Below, piece after piece: positions 47,598 to 57,602 of a DNA stretch of 64,000 bases (position 1 is its first letter; each line of letters starts with the position of its first letter). The stretch is from Pseudomonas oryzihabitans (GTDB lineage Bacteria; Pseudomonadota; Gammaproteobacteria; Pseudomonadales; Pseudomonadaceae). A model generated the notes under the pieces. It saw only the letters and a list, made by a program, of their open reading frames with translations, had not been told where the DNA came from and made no database searches. Location of the stretch: assembly GCF_001518815.1 (NCBI RefSeq), contig NZ_CP013987.1:2316501-2380500 (forward strand), given 5' to 3'. The translations under genes and the position numbers were made by a program.

Positions 47598-48062
47598 CTA
47601 GACCTTGGCGGCCTGCCTGGCCTGTCTGACTTCGTCCACGCCTCGATTGGCCAACTGGTCGGCCCGCTCGTTCTCCGGGTGACCGGTATGGCCGCGCACC
47701 CAGCGCCACTCGATCTGGTGGCGCTGGACCTGGGCATCCAGGGCTTGCCACAACTCGGCATTTTTCACCGGCTGCTTCGCAGCGGTCTGCCAGCCGCGCT
47801 TCTTCCAGTTAACCAGCCACTGGGTGATGCCCTTCATTACATACTCGGAATCAGTGGTCAGGCGGATCTGGCAGGGGCGCTTGAGCGCTGCCAGGGCCTG
47901 GATGGCCGCCATCAATTCCATGCGATTGTTGGTGGTGTTGGCTTCTCCGCCCCAGAGCTCGCGCTCCGCACCCTTGAATTTCAGCAAGGCACCCCAGCCA
48001 CCCGGCCCGGGATTACCCTTGCAGGCGCCGTCGGTAAAGACCTCGACGATGTCGTCACTCAT
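47598..48062 (-). CDS. rnhA: ribonuclease HI
   Basis: A 154-residue RNase HI that removes RNA from RNA:DNA hybrids. The catalytic acids are all visible: [34 protein letters not shown] and the loop [17 protein letters not shown]. The ATG at 48062 overlaps the upstream methyltransferase gene by 8 bases. dnaQ starts 17 bases after its stop. The rnhA-dnaQ pair is common in proteobacteria, although often divergent rather than tandem. Confidence 0.96.
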   Translation of the reverse strand: MSDDIVEVFTDGACKGNPGPGGWGALLKFKGAERELWGGEANTTNNRMELMAAIQALAALKRPCQIRLTTDSEYVMKGITQWLVNWKKRGWQTAAKQPVKNAELWQALDAQVQRHQIEWRWVRGHTGHPENERADQLANRGVDEVRQARQAAKV

Positions 48063-48831
48063 TGGATTCACTCGATTCGCGCCGGCTGATCTTGGCCACC
48101 GGCATGGGCAGCAGCTTGCCGCGCGGTTCCCTGCGCACCTGGGGTGCGGGGCGCATGCCAAACATCAGCTTGCGCGCCGATAGCAGATAGAAGCCCGCAC
48201 CCGCCGCCTGTTCGCGGTTGGGTTCGGCTTCGCCTTGCTCCATCCAGGCCAGACGCTGTTGCCACTTGGGGGATGAAAGCGGCGGACGATAACACCCGAA
48301 GCGCCGTTTCTCCAGCGCGAACCCCAGCACCGACAGCCAGTCCGCGACCCGATGAGCACCGAAACAGCGCGCCTTGCGCAGCGCATCGCGGGCCAGGTAA
48401 TGACGCACCCCCCATAGACTCCAGGGATTGATCCCGACCACCACCAGATGCCCGCCTGGCCTGACACTGAGCGCCGCCTCACGTAGCAGTCGATGGGGGG
48501 CCAGGGAGAAATCCAGACCATGCTGCAGCAGCACGACATCCGCCGCGTGTTCGCCCAGTGGCCAGGCCCCCTCCTCGCAAACGATATCGACATCGCCGAG
48601 CGGCGGACCGATACGAACACGATGCCGGAGTTGGCCACAGTTGGCGGGCGACTCGGGATGAGGGCCATAGTGGACCAGGTAGCTGCCGAAATGCCGCTTG
48701 AGCTCTTCATCGATCAGCAGCCGCTCCTGTTCGAGCAGCAACTGCCCCAGGGGCCCCGACAGCCACTCCCGGGCCGAGCTCATCAGTTTCAACCAGCGCG
48801 GATCGACCTGGGCGGAGAATTCATCGTGCAT
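48055..48831 (-). CDS. class I SAM-dependent methyltransferase-like protein
   Basis: A 258-residue protein with a methyltransferase-type core. The acidic/hydrophobic strand [43 protein letters not shown] (about residues 98-140) is a clear motif IV-VI region. Motif I is weak, so catalysis is not certain. It is the first gene of the rnhA-dnaQ operon and divergent from gloB, a conserved Pseudomonas arrangement. Substrate unknown. Confidence 0.82.
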   Translation of the reverse strand: MHDEFSAQVDPRWLKLMSSAREWLSGPLGQLLLEQERLLIDEELKRHFGSYLVHYGPHPESPANCGQLRHRVRIGPPLGDVDIVCEEGAWPLGEHAADVVLLQHGLDFSLAPHRLLREAALSVRPGGHLVVVGINPWSLWGVRHYLARDALRKARCFGAHRVADWLSVLGFALEKRRFGCYRPPLSSPKWQQRLAWMEQGEAEPNREQAAGAGFYLLSARKLMFGMRPAPQVRREPRGKLLPMPVAKISRRESSESNE

Positions 48832-48908
48832 CGTCTGGTCCTCTGATACTGAAGCCTCTGCTGTTACCGTGCTACCGACTGCTACCCTAGCGATCAGAGA
48901 GTAACCTC

Positions 48909-49688
48909 ATGTTCGACATCCTTCCGCTGCGCGCTTTCAACGACAACTACATCTGGCTGATCACCGACACCGAGAAGAGACAGGCGGTCGTGGTCGATCC
49001 CGGCGACGCCGCACCGGTGCTGACCTGGCTCGATGACCACCCTGACTGGCGGCTGACCGACATCCTCATCACCCATCACCACAACGACCACACCGGCGGT
49101 ATCGCCGCACTCAAGCAGCGCAGCGGTGCCCGAGTGGCGGCGCCAGCCGACGAGCGTATCGCCGAGGTCGACCTGCCGCTGGCGGACAACGATCGTCTGG
49201 AAGTCCTGGGCGCTACCTTCGAAGTCCTGCGAGTCCCTGGCCATACCGCCGGCCATATCGCCTTTTATCTCGCCGGCGAGCGACCGCTGCTGTTCAGCGG
49301 CGACACCCTCTTTTCCGCAGGCTGCGGTCGCCTCTTCGAGGGAACGCCTAGCCAGATGCTGGCCTCCCTACGCCGACTGGCCAGCCTGCCGGACGCCACC
49401 GAGATCTACTGCGGCCACGAATACACCCTGAGCAACCTGCGCTTCGCCCAGGCCGTGGAACCGGATAGCCCCGCCGTCCAGGAAGCCCTGGCCGAGACCG
49501 AGCGGCTACGTGACGCCCAACGCCCCACCCTACCCTCTACACTAGGTCGCGAACGCCACATCAATCCCTTCCTACGGACGACCGAGCGCAGCGTTCGGCA
49601 ACGTTTGCAAGAGCAGCGCGAGGTGGCCGCGGATGCCTCGGAGGATACCTTTTTCGCGGCCCTGAGAGCCTGGAAGGACACGTTCTGA
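48909..49688 (+). CDS. gloB: hydroxyacylglutathione hydrolase (glyoxalase II)
   Basis: A 259-residue metallo-beta-lactamase-fold enzyme. The metal-binding motif is [10 protein letters not shown] (about residues 56-65); [13 protein letters not shown] and [18 protein letters not shown] add further ligands, and [13 protein letters not shown] is the glyoxalase II C-terminal signature. It hydrolyses S-lactoylglutathione in methylglyoxal detoxification. It is divergent from the methyltransferase-rnhA-dnaQ operon with 77 bases between. Confidence 0.95.
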   Translation: MFDILPLRAFNDNYIWLITDTEKRQAVVVDPGDAAPVLTWLDDHPDWRLTDILITHHHNDHTGGIAALKQRSGARVAAPADERIAEVDLPLADNDRLEVLGATFEVLRVPGHTAGHIAFYLAGERPLLFSGDTLFSAGCGRLFEGTPSQMLASLRRLASLPDATEIYCGHEYTLSNLRFAQAVEPDSPAVQEALAETERLRDAQRPTLPSTLGRERHINPFLRTTERSVRQRLQEQREVAADASEDTFFAALRAWKDTF

Positions 49689-49833
49689 CACTCATTGATC
49701 GGCCCCTCTGGCAGCGCTGGAACAGCGGGTCTTCGGTCGTCGTACAGGTCACAGGCTGACGGGTTGTTCCTTGACCCCCCGGGATGCGGTTCCTAGAATC
49801 GCCCATCCTCCAGTTCCCGGAAAGCCCAGACCA

Positions 49834-51468
49834 ATGCCGCCAGCGACGCCGAAAACCCGCGAAATAGACGTGCTGGCCACCTCTTTCAAAGTCTCGGCGC
49901 TATGCCTTGCTGTCTTCCTCGCAGGTTGCCAGAGCACCCCGCAGTCGGCGGATCAGCCCTACCAGGCCGATCTGGAAATGACGCCCAACAAGATGCAGCG
50001 GCCTCCCGAGTGGTTGCGCAAAGCCCCGGCGGCGGCGGCCACCAGCGGCGATATCTGGGACAGAGTGAGGGACGGCTATCAACTACAGGGCGCGGGCGAC
50101 AACGGGACCAACCCACGCATCGAACGCCAGCGACTCTGGTACGCGAGCCACGAGGCGGCGCTCGCCCAATCCTGCAGCCGCGGCGCCCCCTATCTGCACT
50201 ACATCGTCGAGCGCCTCAAAGAGCGCAACATGCCGCTGGAACTGGCCCTGCTCCCGGTGGTGGAAAGCTCCTTCAATCCCAATGCCCTCTCGCGTAGCGC
50301 TGCCTCCGGTCTCTGGCAATTCATCCCGACCACGGGCAAGTACTTCAACCTGCGCCAGACCCGCTTCTACGACGGTCGCCGCGACATCACCGCCTCCACC
50401 AATGCCGCGCTGGACTATCTGACCAAGCTGCACGACATGTTCGGTGGCGACTGGCTGCTGGCCCTGGCCGCCTACAATGCTGGCGAGGGAACGGTGAGCC
50501 GCGCCATCGAGCGCAACCAGTCGCTCGGCCTACCCACCGATTACTGGAATCTGTCCTCACTACCGGCAGAAACCCAGGATTACGTGCCCAAGCTGCTCGC
50601 CGTTTCCCAGATCGTACGCAATCCGGACGCCTATGGCCTGGCCCTGGAATCCATTCCGGACGAGCCCTACTTCGAGGTGGTGGACATCAAGCAGCACCTG
50701 GACCTGGCGCGGGTCGCAGAGCTGGCCGACCTGGATGCCAACGAACTCTATCGCCTCAATCCCGCCTACACCCAGCGCGTGACCATGGACGGCCCCAAGC
50801 ATCTGCTGGTGCCGGCGGAAAAGGCCAAGCGTCTGGTCGCGACCCTGCCCAATATCGCCCCCGAAGCCGTGGTGCGCTGGCAGGAATACCGGATACGTAA
50901 GGGCGATACCGTGCGCAGCATCGCCAAGCGCAATCGCGTGAGCGTCGAGCAACTCGTAGCACTCAACAAACTCAGTAGCAGCAGCCGCCTGTCCGCTGGC
51001 CGGGAATTGATGATTCCGCGTCGCGAGACCGGCAAGACCACCACCCCTCTCGAAACCATCGCCGTGGCCGAAGAGCCCGTGGTACGGACCTACAAGGTGC
51101 GGACCGGCGACAGCCTCTGGTCCATCGCCCGCGCCAACGAGGTGGAACTGGGCGATCTCAAGCGCTGGAACGACCTGGGCAAGCGTGGTCTCAAGGTCGG
51201 TGAAACCTTGAAGCTGCATGGCACTGGCAGCAGCACTGCCACGGCCGTGGCGATGCCGGCGTCCTATACCGTCAAGACCGCCAAGGCGGCAGCCAAGACG
51301 ACCAAGACCGCCAAGGCTGCCCCGACCTACTACCGGGTCAAGGCCGGTGATTCGCTGTACCAGATCGCCAAGCGCTACAACATCGGCGTGCAGGCCCTGC
51401 AGGATTGGAATCCGCGCATCGCGTCGGCCCTGACGCCTGGTCAGACACTGACGCTGTTCCTCAACTGA
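49834..51468 (+). CDS. mltD: membrane-bound lytic murein transglycosylase D, lipoprotein
   Basis: About 544 residues. A lipoprotein signal ends in the lipobox VFLAGC. A lytic transglycosylase domain follows (VVESSFNPNALSRSAASGLWQFIPTTGKYF; catalytic Glu in VVESSFNP; then LALAAYNAGEGTVSRAI), then three LysM peptidoglycan-binding repeats (IRKGDTVRSIAKRN, VRTGDSLWSIARAN, VKAGDSLYQIAKRYN). It cleaves peptidoglycan to 1,6-anhydromuropeptides at the outer membrane. The ATG at 49834 is chosen for signal-peptide length; a GTG at 49870 is also possible. Confidence 0.94.
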   Translation: MPPATPKTREIDVLATSFKVSALCLAVFLAGCQSTPQSADQPYQADLEMTPNKMQRPPEWLRKAPAAAATSGDIWDRVRDGYQLQGAGDNGTNPRIERQRLWYASHEAALAQSCSRGAPYLHYIVERLKERNMPLELALLPVVESSFNPNALSRSAASGLWQFIPTTGKYFNLRQTRFYDGRRDITASTNAALDYLTKLHDMFGGDWLLALAAYNAGEGTVSRAIERNQSLGLPTDYWNLSSLPAETQDYVPKLLAVSQIVRNPDAYGLALESIPDEPYFEVVDIKQHLDLARVAELADLDANELYRLNPAYTQRVTMDGPKHLLVPAEKAKRLVATLPNIAPEAVVRWQEYRIRKGDTVRSIAKRNRVSVEQLVALNKLSSSSRLSAGRELMIPRRETGKTTTPLETIAVAEEPVVRTYKVRTGDSLWSIARANEVELGDLKRWNDLGKRGLKVGETLKLHGTGSSTATAVAMPASYTVKTAKAAAKTTKTAKAAPTYYRVKAGDSLYQIAKRYNIGVQALQDWNPRIASALTPGQTLTLFLN

Positions 51469-51663
51469 GCCGCGACCCCGCACCGCAGCGGTCATCCAGC
51501 GCTTTTGTCGCGGGTATCGACCTGCTACCTTACCGCCCCACCCGTGTCGGGTACCTCCAGGTGCCCGGACCAGATCTCGCTCTGACCTGCGCAGAGCCCT
51601 GCCCAACCCGGACCTCAGCCCTCTGGCTGCTGCCTGGGATTCAACACAGAAGAGGAAAAAACC

Positions 51664-52464
51664 ATGGGATTTCTCGCCGGTAAGCGCGTTCTCATCGTCG
51701 GCGTCGCCAGCAAGCTGTCCATTGCCTCCGGCATCGCCGCGGCCATGCACCGCGAGGGCGCCGAGCTGGCCTTCACCTACCAGAACGAGAAGCTCAAGGG
51801 TCGCGTCGAAGAATTCGCCGCAGGCTGGGGCTCGAACCCCGAGCTGTGCTTCCCGTGCGACGTCGCTGACGACGCCCAGATCGAAGCCGTGTTCGCCGCA
51901 CTGGCGAAGAAGTGGGATGGCCTGGACTGTATCGTCCATTCCGTCGGCTTCGCTCCTGGCGATCAACTGGATGGCGACTTCACCGCTGTGACCACCCGTG
52001 ACGGCTTCAAGATTGCCCACGACATCAGCGCCTACAGCTTCGTCGCCCTGGCCAAGGCCGGTCGCGAGATGATGCGTGGCCGCAACGGCAGCCTGCTGAC
52101 CCTGTCCTACCTGGGTGCCGAGCGCACCATGCCCAACTACAACGTCATGGGCATGGCCAAGGCTAGTCTGGAAGCCGGTGTACGCTACCTGGCCGGCAGC
52201 CTGGGCCCGGAGGGTACTCGCGTCAACGCCGTGTCCGCCGGCCCCATCCGTACCCTGGCGGCCTCGGGCATCAAGAGCTTCCGCAAGATGCTGGCTGCCA
52301 ACGAGCGCCAGACCCCCCTTCGTCGCAACGTGACCATCGATGAAGTGGGTAATGCCGGCGCCTTCCTGTGCTCGGATCTGGCCTCGGGCATCAGTGGCGA
52401 AATCCTCTACGTCGACGGCGGCTTCAACACCACCGCCATGGGCCAGCTCAACGACGACGAGTGA
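51664..52464 (+). CDS. fabI: enoyl-[acyl-carrier-protein] reductase (NADH), FabI
   Basis: A 266-residue FabI. The N-terminus is [35 protein letters not shown]. The catalytic Tyr-x6-Lys appears as [45 protein letters not shown] (tyrosine near residue 159, lysine near 166). It does the last reduction of each fatty-acid elongation cycle. The ATG follows GAGGAAAAAACC. A strong bidirectional terminator lies 24 bases after the stop. Confidence 0.96.
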   Translation: MGFLAGKRVLIVGVASKLSIASGIAAAMHREGAELAFTYQNEKLKGRVEEFAAGWGSNPELCFPCDVADDAQIEAVFAALAKKWDGLDCIVHSVGFAPGDQLDGDFTAVTTRDGFKIAHDISAYSFVALAKAGREMMRGRNGSLLTLSYLGAERTMPNYNVMGMAKASLEAGVRYLAGSLGPEGTRVNAVSAGPIRTLAASGIKSFRKMLAANERQTPLRRNVTIDEVGNAGAFLCSDLASGISGEILYVDGGFNTTAMGQLNDDE

Positions 52465-52488
52465 TCGTGGCAGCTGCCTGATCAGCGC

Positions 52489-52515
52489 GAAGGGCCGGCT
52501 ATTTGCCGGCCCTTC
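52489..52515. terminator. bidirectional terminator between fabI and the formate/nitrite channel gene
   Basis: GAAGGGCCGGC (52489-52499) and its exact complement (52505-52515) form an 11-pair stem with a 5-base loop, between two convergent genes. TGCTTT follows on the plus strand. Confidence 0.82.
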
Positions 52516-52520
52516 TGCTT

Positions 52521-53384
52521 TCAGGTTTCGCTGCGTACCTGAGCGTGGCTGATCAGCGCGAAGATCAGGCTGCCCCCGACGATATTGCCTGCCAAGGTCG
52601 GCCCGGCGAAGGTCAGCCAGAAGTCCCCCCAGCTCGCCTCTCCGGCGAACACCAGATACGCCACCTCCACACTGCCCACCACGATATGGGTGAAGTCGCC
52701 CAGTGCCATCAGATAGGTGATGAGCACAATGATCCAGATCCTGGCGTTCTCCGCTGCCGGCAGCATCCAGACCATGGTGGCGATCATCCAGCCCGAGACT
52801 ATGCCCTTGGCGAACATTGCCGAGACATCGTTCTCCATCACATGGGTGCCGATCTGCAGAAATTTCGCATCGGTCTTGGCGTCGAACAGTGGCAGGTGCA
52901 GGACCACGTAGGCCACCAGGATGGTACCCAGCAGGTTACCGACCAGCACTACGCTCCACAGCCGCGCCAGTCGGCCGAAGTTGTGTAACGTGGGCTCGCT
53001 CATCACGGGTAACACCGCCGTGAGGGTATTCTCGGTGAACAGCTGCTGGCGCGCGAGGATCACCGCCAGAAAGCCTGCCGAATAGCCGAAGCTGGCGATG
53101 ATCTTGGTGTAGCCCCCCTCGGGCAGATTCGCATTGAGCAAGCCCATGGCCATCAGCGACAGGCCCATGGTCAAACCCGCGGCCAGCGCCGACCAGAACA
53201 GCGCAGCGAGGGTCCGTTCCAGCTCGTGATCACCCTGGGTACGAATGATCTCGTGCAGCACCACGGCACGTGGCAACTGGTTTTCGTCGACATCCTCCTC
53301 TTCTTCGCGACTCAGCTCCGGATCTTCCGGAGTGGACTCCCCGCTCTGTCGAGGTTCTTCGTCACGCTCCTGGTCTCGCTTCAT
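52521..53384 (-). CDS. formate/nitrite transporter-family channel (YfdC-like)
   Basis: A 287-residue FNT-family protein. A ~50-residue acidic, charged cytoplasmic N-terminus (RDEEPRQSGESTPEDPELSREEEEDVDE) precedes six hydrophobic helices, with ARQQLFTENTLTAVLPV (the FNT loop) and GDFTHIVVGSVEVAYL. The family forms pentameric anion channels, but the YfdC branch is uncharacterised. The acidic extension is unlike FocA/NirC. The ATG overlaps the stop of the upstream small gene (TGATG). Confidence 0.88.
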   Translation of the reverse strand: MKRDQERDEEPRQSGESTPEDPELSREEEEDVDENQLPRAVVLHEIIRTQGDHELERTLAALFWSALAAGLTMGLSLMAMGLLNANLPEGGYTKIIASFGYSAGFLAVILARQQLFTENTLTAVLPVMSEPTLHNFGRLARLWSVVLVGNLLGTILVAYVVLHLPLFDAKTDAKFLQIGTHVMENDVSAMFAKGIVSGWMIATMVWMLPAAENARIWIIVLITYLMALGDFTHIVVGSVEVAYLVFAGEASWGDFWLTFAGPTLAGNIVGGSLIFALISHAQVRSET

Positions 53385-53629
53385 CAGACGGCCTGCTCGT
53401 CCCAGAGAAGTTCATCGTTCTCACCGATTTCCGTCACGCGATTGAGGGCCGCATCGGCGGCTTCCTCCGCTTCGGAGGCCAGGTCGAAATGCCGCTCGGT
53501 CGCGACCTTGTGAAAGGTCGGATGCGCATCCTCCCGCCGCGCCTTGACGGCGATGACCGCTTCGAATCCCTGCTCAGCCGGAACGGCAGACGAGATCGCT
53601 TCGTGATGAGTGAAATGCTTGATAGCCAT
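53384..53629 (-). CDS. small hypothetical protein coupled to the FNT channel
   Basis: An 81-residue soluble protein I do not recognise. It is acidic, with VIAVKARREDAHPTFHKVATERHFDLASEAEEAADAAL suggesting helices. The ATG at 53629 has GGGAG about 10 bases upstream; an in-frame TTG at 53638 is the alternative. Its stop overlaps the FNT channel start (TGATG), so the two are translated together. Confidence 0.7.
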   Translation of the reverse strand: MAIKHFTHHEAISSAVPAEQGFEAVIAVKARREDAHPTFHKVATERHFDLASEAEEAADAALNRVTEIGENDELLWDEQAV

Positions 53630-53724
53630 GGACGCCAATGTCTCCCAACCTGAGGCGACCGGACTGGTCGCGCCTGATCAATAGACTGTCCTGGCGGGAA
53701 AACGATCTGTGCGGCGGGTGTCGA

Positions 53725-54108
53725 TCAGGCGCCGAGCAGCTTCTGCACCTGCAGGTGCAGACGTTCGAGGGAGAACGGCTTGGTCAGCAGAGGAACCTTG
53801 CCCAGTAGCGGGGAGCCGGTATCGATGATTTCGGCAGGATAGCCGCTAATGAACAGGACCTTGAGATCGGGGCGCAGCTTGAGTGCCGGCTCGGCGATCA
53901 TTACGCCGGAAACGTCATCGGGCAGACGAAAATCGGTGATGAGGAGATCGAGATGTGGCCTGCCCGCGAGGATGCGGAAGGCTTCGAGCGAAGACGGGGC
54001 CTGCAAGACGGTGTAACCCAGTTCGGAAAGATAGTCCGCAAGGATCATCAAAATCTGCGGCTCATCCTCGACCACCAGGACGACCTTGCCAGTTTCCCCA
54101 CTCACCAT
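53725..54108 (-). CDS. single-domain response regulator (CheY-like receiver)
   Basis: A 127-residue receiver domain with no output domain. VVLVVEDEPQILMILADYL carries the acidic pair, LLITDFRLPDDVSG has the phospho-acceptor Asp, FISGYP the conserved Ser/Thr position, and LLTKPFSLERL the conserved Lys. It resembles the receivers on multi-PAS hybrid kinases such as the one at 37860-40931. Its kinase partner is not next to it. A lone receiver could act by protein-protein contact. Confidence 0.9.
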   Translation of the reverse strand: MVSGETGKVVLVVEDEPQILMILADYLSELGYTVLQAPSSLEAFRILAGRPHLDLLITDFRLPDDVSGVMIAEPALKLRPDLKVLFISGYPAEIIDTGSPLLGKVPLLTKPFSLERLHLQVQKLLGA

Positions 54109-54174
54109 CTAACCCCTGTACGCAAACGTTCGGCTCCCTTCGACAGAAAGGGCCGATAAAGTTCAAACTATCGA

Positions 54175-54210
54175 AAGGTAAGGGCCGCCGAGCGTACCGG
54201 CAGCCCCTTG
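54175..54210 (-). terminator. possible terminator after the small secreted protein gene
   Basis: Between the small secreted-protein gene and the receiver gene, AAGGGCCGCCG (about 54179-54190) and CGGCAGCCCCTT (about 54198-54209) form a GC-rich stem with a bulge. A short minus-strand T-rich stretch (ACCTTTCG) follows. Confidence 0.4.
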
Positions 54211-54213
54211 GCC

Positions 54214-54426
54214 TTACTGCTGTTTTTTCTGGCCTTGCTCGTTGATGGTGGTCTTGCCAGCACCGGTGGCGGCGCCAGCGCCTTCACCGGTCTTCTGACC
54301 AGCCGGGGTACCCATACCAGCACTGTTGGCCTTCGGCGGGTTACCCGCGCTCTCGGCTGCGAAGGCAGCGCCACTGACGGCGATCAGACCAGCAAACATC
54401 AAGGCGGCGGTTTTCTTTGCGTTCAT
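54214..54426 (-). CDS. small exported protein rich in Gly/Ala/Thr
   Basis: A 70-residue protein with a clear Sec signal peptide (TAALMFAGLIAVSGAAFAA, cleavage near residue 22). A low-complexity tail follows (SAGNPPKANSAGMGTPAGQKTGEGAGAATGAGKTT) that ends KKQQ. Mature length is under 50 residues. GGAG precedes the ATG at 54426 by 9 bases. The tail suggests a disordered periplasmic or secreted protein. I do not recognise a family. Confidence 0.7.
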   Translation of the reverse strand: MNAKKTAALMFAGLIAVSGAAFAAESAGNPPKANSAGMGTPAGQKTGEGAGAATGAGKTTINEQGQKKQQ

Positions 54427-54654
54427 GGTAGGACTCCGGTTTGATTGGACACTGTTTAGGCAGGCCAAGCGCCGATTCGTTCTCTACCTCTGCATGCGAG
54501 GGCTGTAACCGGATGCGAACCTCATGAGCGCGCTCTTTTCTGTAGGGCTTAGCGCCCTCTCACCTGCTCGCGCTCAACCGGCTGGCGCCAGGCCTGGCTT
54601 GGACATCCACACCAGACCCACCGCCACAATCGTGCCAGCAGTACCGGCCGAGCG
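54427..54654. other. gap between the small secreted protein and the OprD porin
   Basis: I see no gene. A GAGCGCGCTC palindrome followed by TTTT (around 54527-54540) and a GGGC...GCCC dyad beside it (about 54545-54560) are weak terminator candidates. Confidence 0.35.
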
Positions 54655-56007
54655 TCAGAGCAGTCGCAACGGATAGTCGACGATCACCCGCAGCTGATCC
54701 ACCGAACCACCGGTGGAGAGCGAGCCGCGGTGCCAGGCCTGGCGCACCCTGATGGACAGTCCCTTGGCCGAACCGGCCTGCACGACATAGCGTCCTTCCA
54801 GATTCAGCTCGCGCTCCTGGTCATCGGCTCCGTACATCCCTCGGTAGGCGCTACCCACGGGCAGGTGGCTGCCATCGATGTCGGTACCCTTGATATAGCG
54901 GGTCATGAGACTGAGACCCGGCACGCCCAGCGTCTTGAAGTTGAGGTCGTAGCGCGCCTGCCAGGAGCGCTCTCCGGGTGCGTTGAAGTCGGAAAACATC
55001 GAAGCGTTGCCCAGGAACAGACCACCGCCGGTACGGCCGTTGTCACCCATGCCGATGTAGTCGAACGGTGTATCGCCATCGATCCGCTGCCAGCCGAGGG
55101 TGAAGGTCTGGGGGCCGTGGCTGTAAGCGGCAGCCAGGCTGTATGACGTATTGTCGATAGGGCCAGCATTGGCGGCGCCGGTATCCCGGGTGCGATAGAG
55201 GTTGCCGTCGAAGGTCAGGGATTGGGTGGCCGACAGTGGCCGTACCAGATTGAAGTTGCCGTAATACTGGTTCCAGATGTCATCGAGCTGGGCGGCATAG
55301 AGCGACAGACTGACACCCTCGGCCAGCTTGTACTTGCCACCGGCGAAGTCGACGTGATCGGCGCGGCGGCGGGCGTAGCCCGCCCAAAGATCGCCGTCCC
55401 TGTTGGTACTGACCTGATCAGTACCCGAGGTGAAATGCCCGGCTTCCAGGGTCAGGTCGGGGATATCGGTGCTCAAGAGGCTCCAGCCGGTGGCACTCTG
55501 GGGCACCAGGCGGCTGGTGCTGATGGCGAACACCGGCGCCGTGGGCAGTTGCTGGCCATAGCGAACAACCGTCTGCCCCAGCCGCAGCTTGGCTGCCGCG
55601 CCGGCCCGGGAGTATTCGTCTGCCGGCTCGTTGGCGGCATGGATTGGCAGGTTGCCGGTACCCCGCCGCCCAGGACCGGCATCGAGCTTCATGCCCAGAT
55701 AGCCGAAGGCATCGACACCCAGGCCAACGGTGCCCTGGGTGAAGCCGGACTGGTAGTCCAACAGGAAGCCCTGGGTCCAGTCCTTCTGGTCAGCACGCCC
55801 GTTGCGGCGATCACTGCCGAAGTAATAGTTGCGCAGGGTCAGCGTGAGCTTGCTGTCGTCCAAGAAGCCGTCAGCCCTGGCGTCCTGCCCATTCAGGAGT
55901 AGTACGCAGCTACCCAGCACGCCGAGCGCGAGAGGTGCGGCCAGACTGCGCCCCTTCAGCCCGTGAGCGCGAGGGGATGTTCCTTTCCGATATAGCGAGA
56001 GTTCCAT
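54655..56007 (-). CDS. OprD-family outer-membrane porin
   Basis: A 450-residue OprD-family porin. The N-terminal signal is long (hydrophobic LAAPLALGVLGSCVLLLNGQDARA, cleavage near residue 45). The mature start GFLDDSKLTLTLRNYYFGSDRR and DWTQGFLLDYQSGFTQGTVGLGVDAFGYLGMKLD are the classic OprD motifs. The C-terminus ends in a beta strand (LRVIVDYPLRLL). OprD porins admit basic amino acids, peptides or organic acids. It is downstream of a peptide/nickel-type ABC operon on the same strand, so it may be its outer-membrane partner. Confidence 0.92.
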   Translation of the reverse strand: MELSLYRKGTSPRAHGLKGRSLAAPLALGVLGSCVLLLNGQDARADGFLDDSKLTLTLRNYYFGSDRRNGRADQKDWTQGFLLDYQSGFTQGTVGLGVDAFGYLGMKLDAGPGRRGTGNLPIHAANEPADEYSRAGAAAKLRLGQTVVRYGQQLPTAPVFAISTSRLVPQSATGWSLLSTDIPDLTLEAGHFTSGTDQVSTNRDGDLWAGYARRRADHVDFAGGKYKLAEGVSLSLYAAQLDDIWNQYYGNFNLVRPLSATQSLTFDGNLYRTRDTGAANAGPIDNTSYSLAAAYSHGPQTFTLGWQRIDGDTPFDYIGMGDNGRTGGGLFLGNASMFSDFNAPGERSWQARYDLNFKTLGVPGLSLMTRYIKGTDIDGSHLPVGSAYRGMYGADDQERELNLEGRYVVQAGSAKGLSIRVRQAWHRGSLSTGGSVDQLRVIVDYPLRLL

Positions 56008-56135
56008 GAAGTCCTCGGGATACTGTTGGCGATCTAGTTATGTGAAAGGCGCGCGCGCGAAAGCAGCGGATTCCTTCCGCGGCGGTGGCGACGTCCGGTG
56101 GGTGAGGCCCGCCCTCCCCAGCGCGGGCCGTTACG

Positions 56136-57602
56136 TCAGGTCAGGGACTCAGCCAATCGGCTGCCCCGTCCTGCTACAGCTGCCGGCTCCTGCAGCGTCC
56201 TCGTGCCGCCGGCCAGATGCAGGCGCCGGTCCGACACGGCGTCCACGAGGTCTTCGTCGTGACTGACCAGCAGTATGGCCGTCCCGAAGGCTTCGGCAGT
56301 CTCGGCCAGCAGCTCGATCATCTCCTTCTGGGTGATGAGATCCAGCCGCGAGCTGGGTTCGTCGGCAAAGATCAGCACCGGATCGAGCAGCAGTACGCGC
56401 AGCAGGGAAAAACGCTGCAGCTCGCCACCCGAGATGTTGCCGGGCAGTCGATCCAGCAAGCCTTCGTCGAGGCGCAGGCGCTGCATCAGTCGGCCGATTC
56501 TGGAGGTGTCCAGCCGGTGCAGCTGAACCAGATCCGCCAGCAGCTGGCGAAGGGTCACCGAAGGCGCAAAGGCGGCGACCGGATCCTGGTGCAGCTTCTG
56601 GAAGGCGAAGCGGCTCAGACCCGGCTGACGCCGGATCGCGCCCGCGCTGGGAGCGGCAAGCCCCAGGATGAGGTCGCCCAGGGTCGACTTGCCACAACCG
56701 GATGGTCCGGTCACTCCGAGAATCTCGCCTGGCCTGACCGCGAAGGAGAGGTCTTCGAACAGCTGCCGACCGCCGCGCTGGACCGCCAGACCCTCGACCG
56801 CCACCACGGGGTCGCCCGTGAGCGGTCGCGGCACCCGTCTGGGCCAATGCGCAGGATCGGCGGCCAGCAACTGGCGGGTATAGGCGTGCTGCGGCTGACC
56901 AAGGACCTGTTCAGCGCTACCGGACTCGACCACCCTCCCCTTGAGCATGATCATCACCTCGCCGCCCAGTCGGCGCGCCACTTCAAGATCGTGGGTGATG
57001 ATGAGCAGACTGCCGCCATCGGCCAACATGGCCTTGAGCAGGTCGATGACCTCGTCGATACGATCCCGATCCAGGCCCTTGGTGGGCTCGTCGGCGATCA
57101 GCACCGGCGAGCCACCGGCGTGGGTGGCGGCGAAGGCCAGGCGTTGCGCCATGCCGCCGGACAACTGGAAGGGATACTTGCGCTCGGCGCCGGTCAGGCC
57201 CAGTCGCGCCAGATCCGCGGTAGCCTTCTGGCGGGCCTCCGCAGTCTTGAGCCCGACCACCTGGGTATAGGTCTCAGTCACCTGGGACAGCGCCTTCATG
57301 GTCGGGTCCAGGCTCAGCCAGGGCTCCTGGGGCAGCACGGCCAGCCCCCTGCCCCAATGCTGACGGCGGCCGGACTGACGCCCCTCCTCGCTGAAGCCGT
57401 CCGGCAAGCCGACCTGCCCGTGCGCCTGCAGCCCCGCCGGCAGATTGCCGACGACGCCCTGGGCGAAGAGACTCTTGCCGGAGCCGGTTTCCCCGATGAT
57501 GGACAGCACCTGACCCGGTGCCAGGCTGATGGACAGCGGTGCCACCAACTGCGCCTCTGCCGTGCGGATCTCAAGCGCCGTGGTCATGAGCGACGAGGTC
57601 AT
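56136..57602 (-). CDS. peptide/nickel-type ABC ATPase with two fused nucleotide-binding domains
   Basis: A 488-residue protein with two complete ABC domains in tandem. The first has Walker A GETGSGKS (about residues 39-46), LSGGMAQR and LIADEPTKGLD. The second has GPSGCGKST (about 310-318), ISGGELQR and LIFADEPSSRLD. This is a DppD-DppF-type pair fused in one chain. The N-terminus is fixed by the ATGA overlap with the upstream permease; the longer frame to 57962 is a shadow. It powers the two permeases encoded just upstream. Confidence 0.9.
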   Translation of the reverse strand: MTSSLMTTALEIRTAEAQLVAPLSISLAPGQVLSIIGETGSGKSLFAQGVVGNLPAGLQAHGQVGLPDGFSEEGRQSGRRQHWGRGLAVLPQEPWLSLDPTMKALSQVTETYTQVVGLKTAEARQKATADLARLGLTGAERKYPFQLSGGMAQRLAFAATHAGGSPVLIADEPTKGLDRDRIDEVIDLLKAMLADGGSLLIITHDLEVARRLGGEVMIMLKGRVVESGSAEQVLGQPQHAYTRQLLAADPAHWPRRVPRPLTGDPVVAVEGLAVQRGGRQLFEDLSFAVRPGEILGVTGPSGCGKSTLGDLILGLAAPSAGAIRRQPGLSRFAFQKLHQDPVAAFAPSVTLRQLLADLVQLHRLDTSRIGRLMQRLRLDEGLLDRLPGNISGGELQRFSLLRVLLLDPVLIFADEPSSRLDLITQKEMIELLAETAEAFGTAILLVSHDEDLVDAVSDRRLHLAGGTRTLQEPAAVAGRGSRLAESLT

